NCBI RefSeq assembly: GCF_021647475.1
Contig: NZ_JAKIUR010000043.1
Span: 1-23,415 of the forward strand
Origin: Lutibacter sp.
Lineage (GTDB): Bacteria > Bacteroidota > Bacteroidia > Flavobacteriales > Flavobacteriaceae
Direction of reading: 5' to 3'
Length of the DNA stretch: 23,415 nucleotides
Numbering within the stretch: position 1 is the stretch's first letter; each line of letters begins with the position of its first letter. The translations under genes were made by a program, and so were the position numbers. Of this stretch, positions 23,338-23,415 are shown in pieces. A model generated the notes under the pieces. It did not search any database and was not told where the DNA came from. It worked only from the letters and a program-made list of their open reading frames with translations.

Positions 23338-23415
23338 ATGAAAGTAAATAAATATGTACGATTAACGTTAAAAGAACGTGTTGTAATAGAAACATTATTA
23401 CAAGAAAACAAGACC
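23338..23415 (+). CDS. IS30-family transposase, N-terminal fragment (continues past window)
   Basis: 26 codons are visible: MKVNKYVRLTLKERVVIETL followed by LQENKT, then the window ends. The phrase 'LTLKERVVIETLLQENKT' matches the start of the IS30-type helix-turn-helix ('LTLEER..IE.LL..GKS') that binds the element's terminal repeats. The catalytic DDE domain would lie beyond the window. ATG at 23338 is directly behind an inverted repeat. Whether the transposase is full length cannot be judged; the left end of the element is not identified with certainty. Confidence 0.72.
   Translation, partial: MKVNKYVRLTLKERVVIETLLQENKT

Noticed and set aside
1..23415. CRISPR arrays, tRNA or rRNA genes, phage genes or a defence island
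   Set aside because: I saw no regularly spaced direct repeats, no cloverleaf with CCA-ready acceptor arms, and no phage or defence signature beyond the ParD/ParE pair.

Overview
The window looks like chromosomal DNA from a member of the Flavobacteriaceae (phylum Bacteroidota). The evidence is very AT-rich DNA, promoters matching the Bacteroidota -7 element TAnnTTTG, few recognisable Shine-Dalgarno sequences, TTG start codons, a SusC/RagA-type TonB-dependent receptor, a secreted protease with a type IX secretion (T9SS) C-terminal tail, and DUF4286 next to rsmA and mgtE. No species can be named from what is visible. Most of the window is ordinary core genome with short accessory insertions between genes.

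Layout. (1) 1-746: 3' part of hppD (4-hydroxyphenylpyruvate dioxygenase), closed by a strong hairpin terminator. (2) 852-4536: an exported DUF3108 protein, an M23 lipoprotein peptidase starting at TTG, and pgi. (3) 4537-4913: a gene-free stretch with a palindromic repeat and an operator-like cluster of TTAACA motifs. (4) 4914-9344: a TonB-dependent receptor and a 608-residue surface-type lipoprotein, evidently one outer-membrane uptake or binding unit, ended by a clean terminator at 9367-9395. (5) 9435-10171: a ParD/ParE-type toxin-antitoxin pair pulled apart by a roughly 100 bp palindromic element; the expected toxin start codon reads ATA. (6) 10313-14065 (minus): a 1250-residue metalloprotease with P domain and T9SS sorting domain, divergent from ribF, with a promoter visible for each direction. 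(7) 14192-17052: ribF, an APC-type permease and a small Cys-rich lipoprotein. (8) 17125-18399: serS, followed convergently by a 47-codon gene on the minus strand (18392-18535). (9) 18672-22906: a tight four-gene run of TPR protein, DUF4286 protein, rsmA and mgtE, with gaps of 5 and 2 nt and then an overlap. (10) 22907-23415: a patchwork of repeats (a diverged intergenic repeat and a nested inverted-repeat element) leading into the first 26 codons of an IS30-type transposase that runs out of the window.

How the genes work together: most are housekeeping (tyrosine catabolism, glycolysis, flavin cofactors, tRNA charging, ribosome maturation, Mg2+ uptake) or envelope functions (peptidoglycan hydrolase, receptor plus lipoprotein, secreted protease). 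No clearly new multi-gene system was found. The observations most worth checking are the split toxin-antitoxin locus with its lost ATG, the three-repeat lipoprotein with a beta-sandwich insertion beside the receptor, the short convergent gene after serS, and the nested inverted repeats beside the IS30 element.
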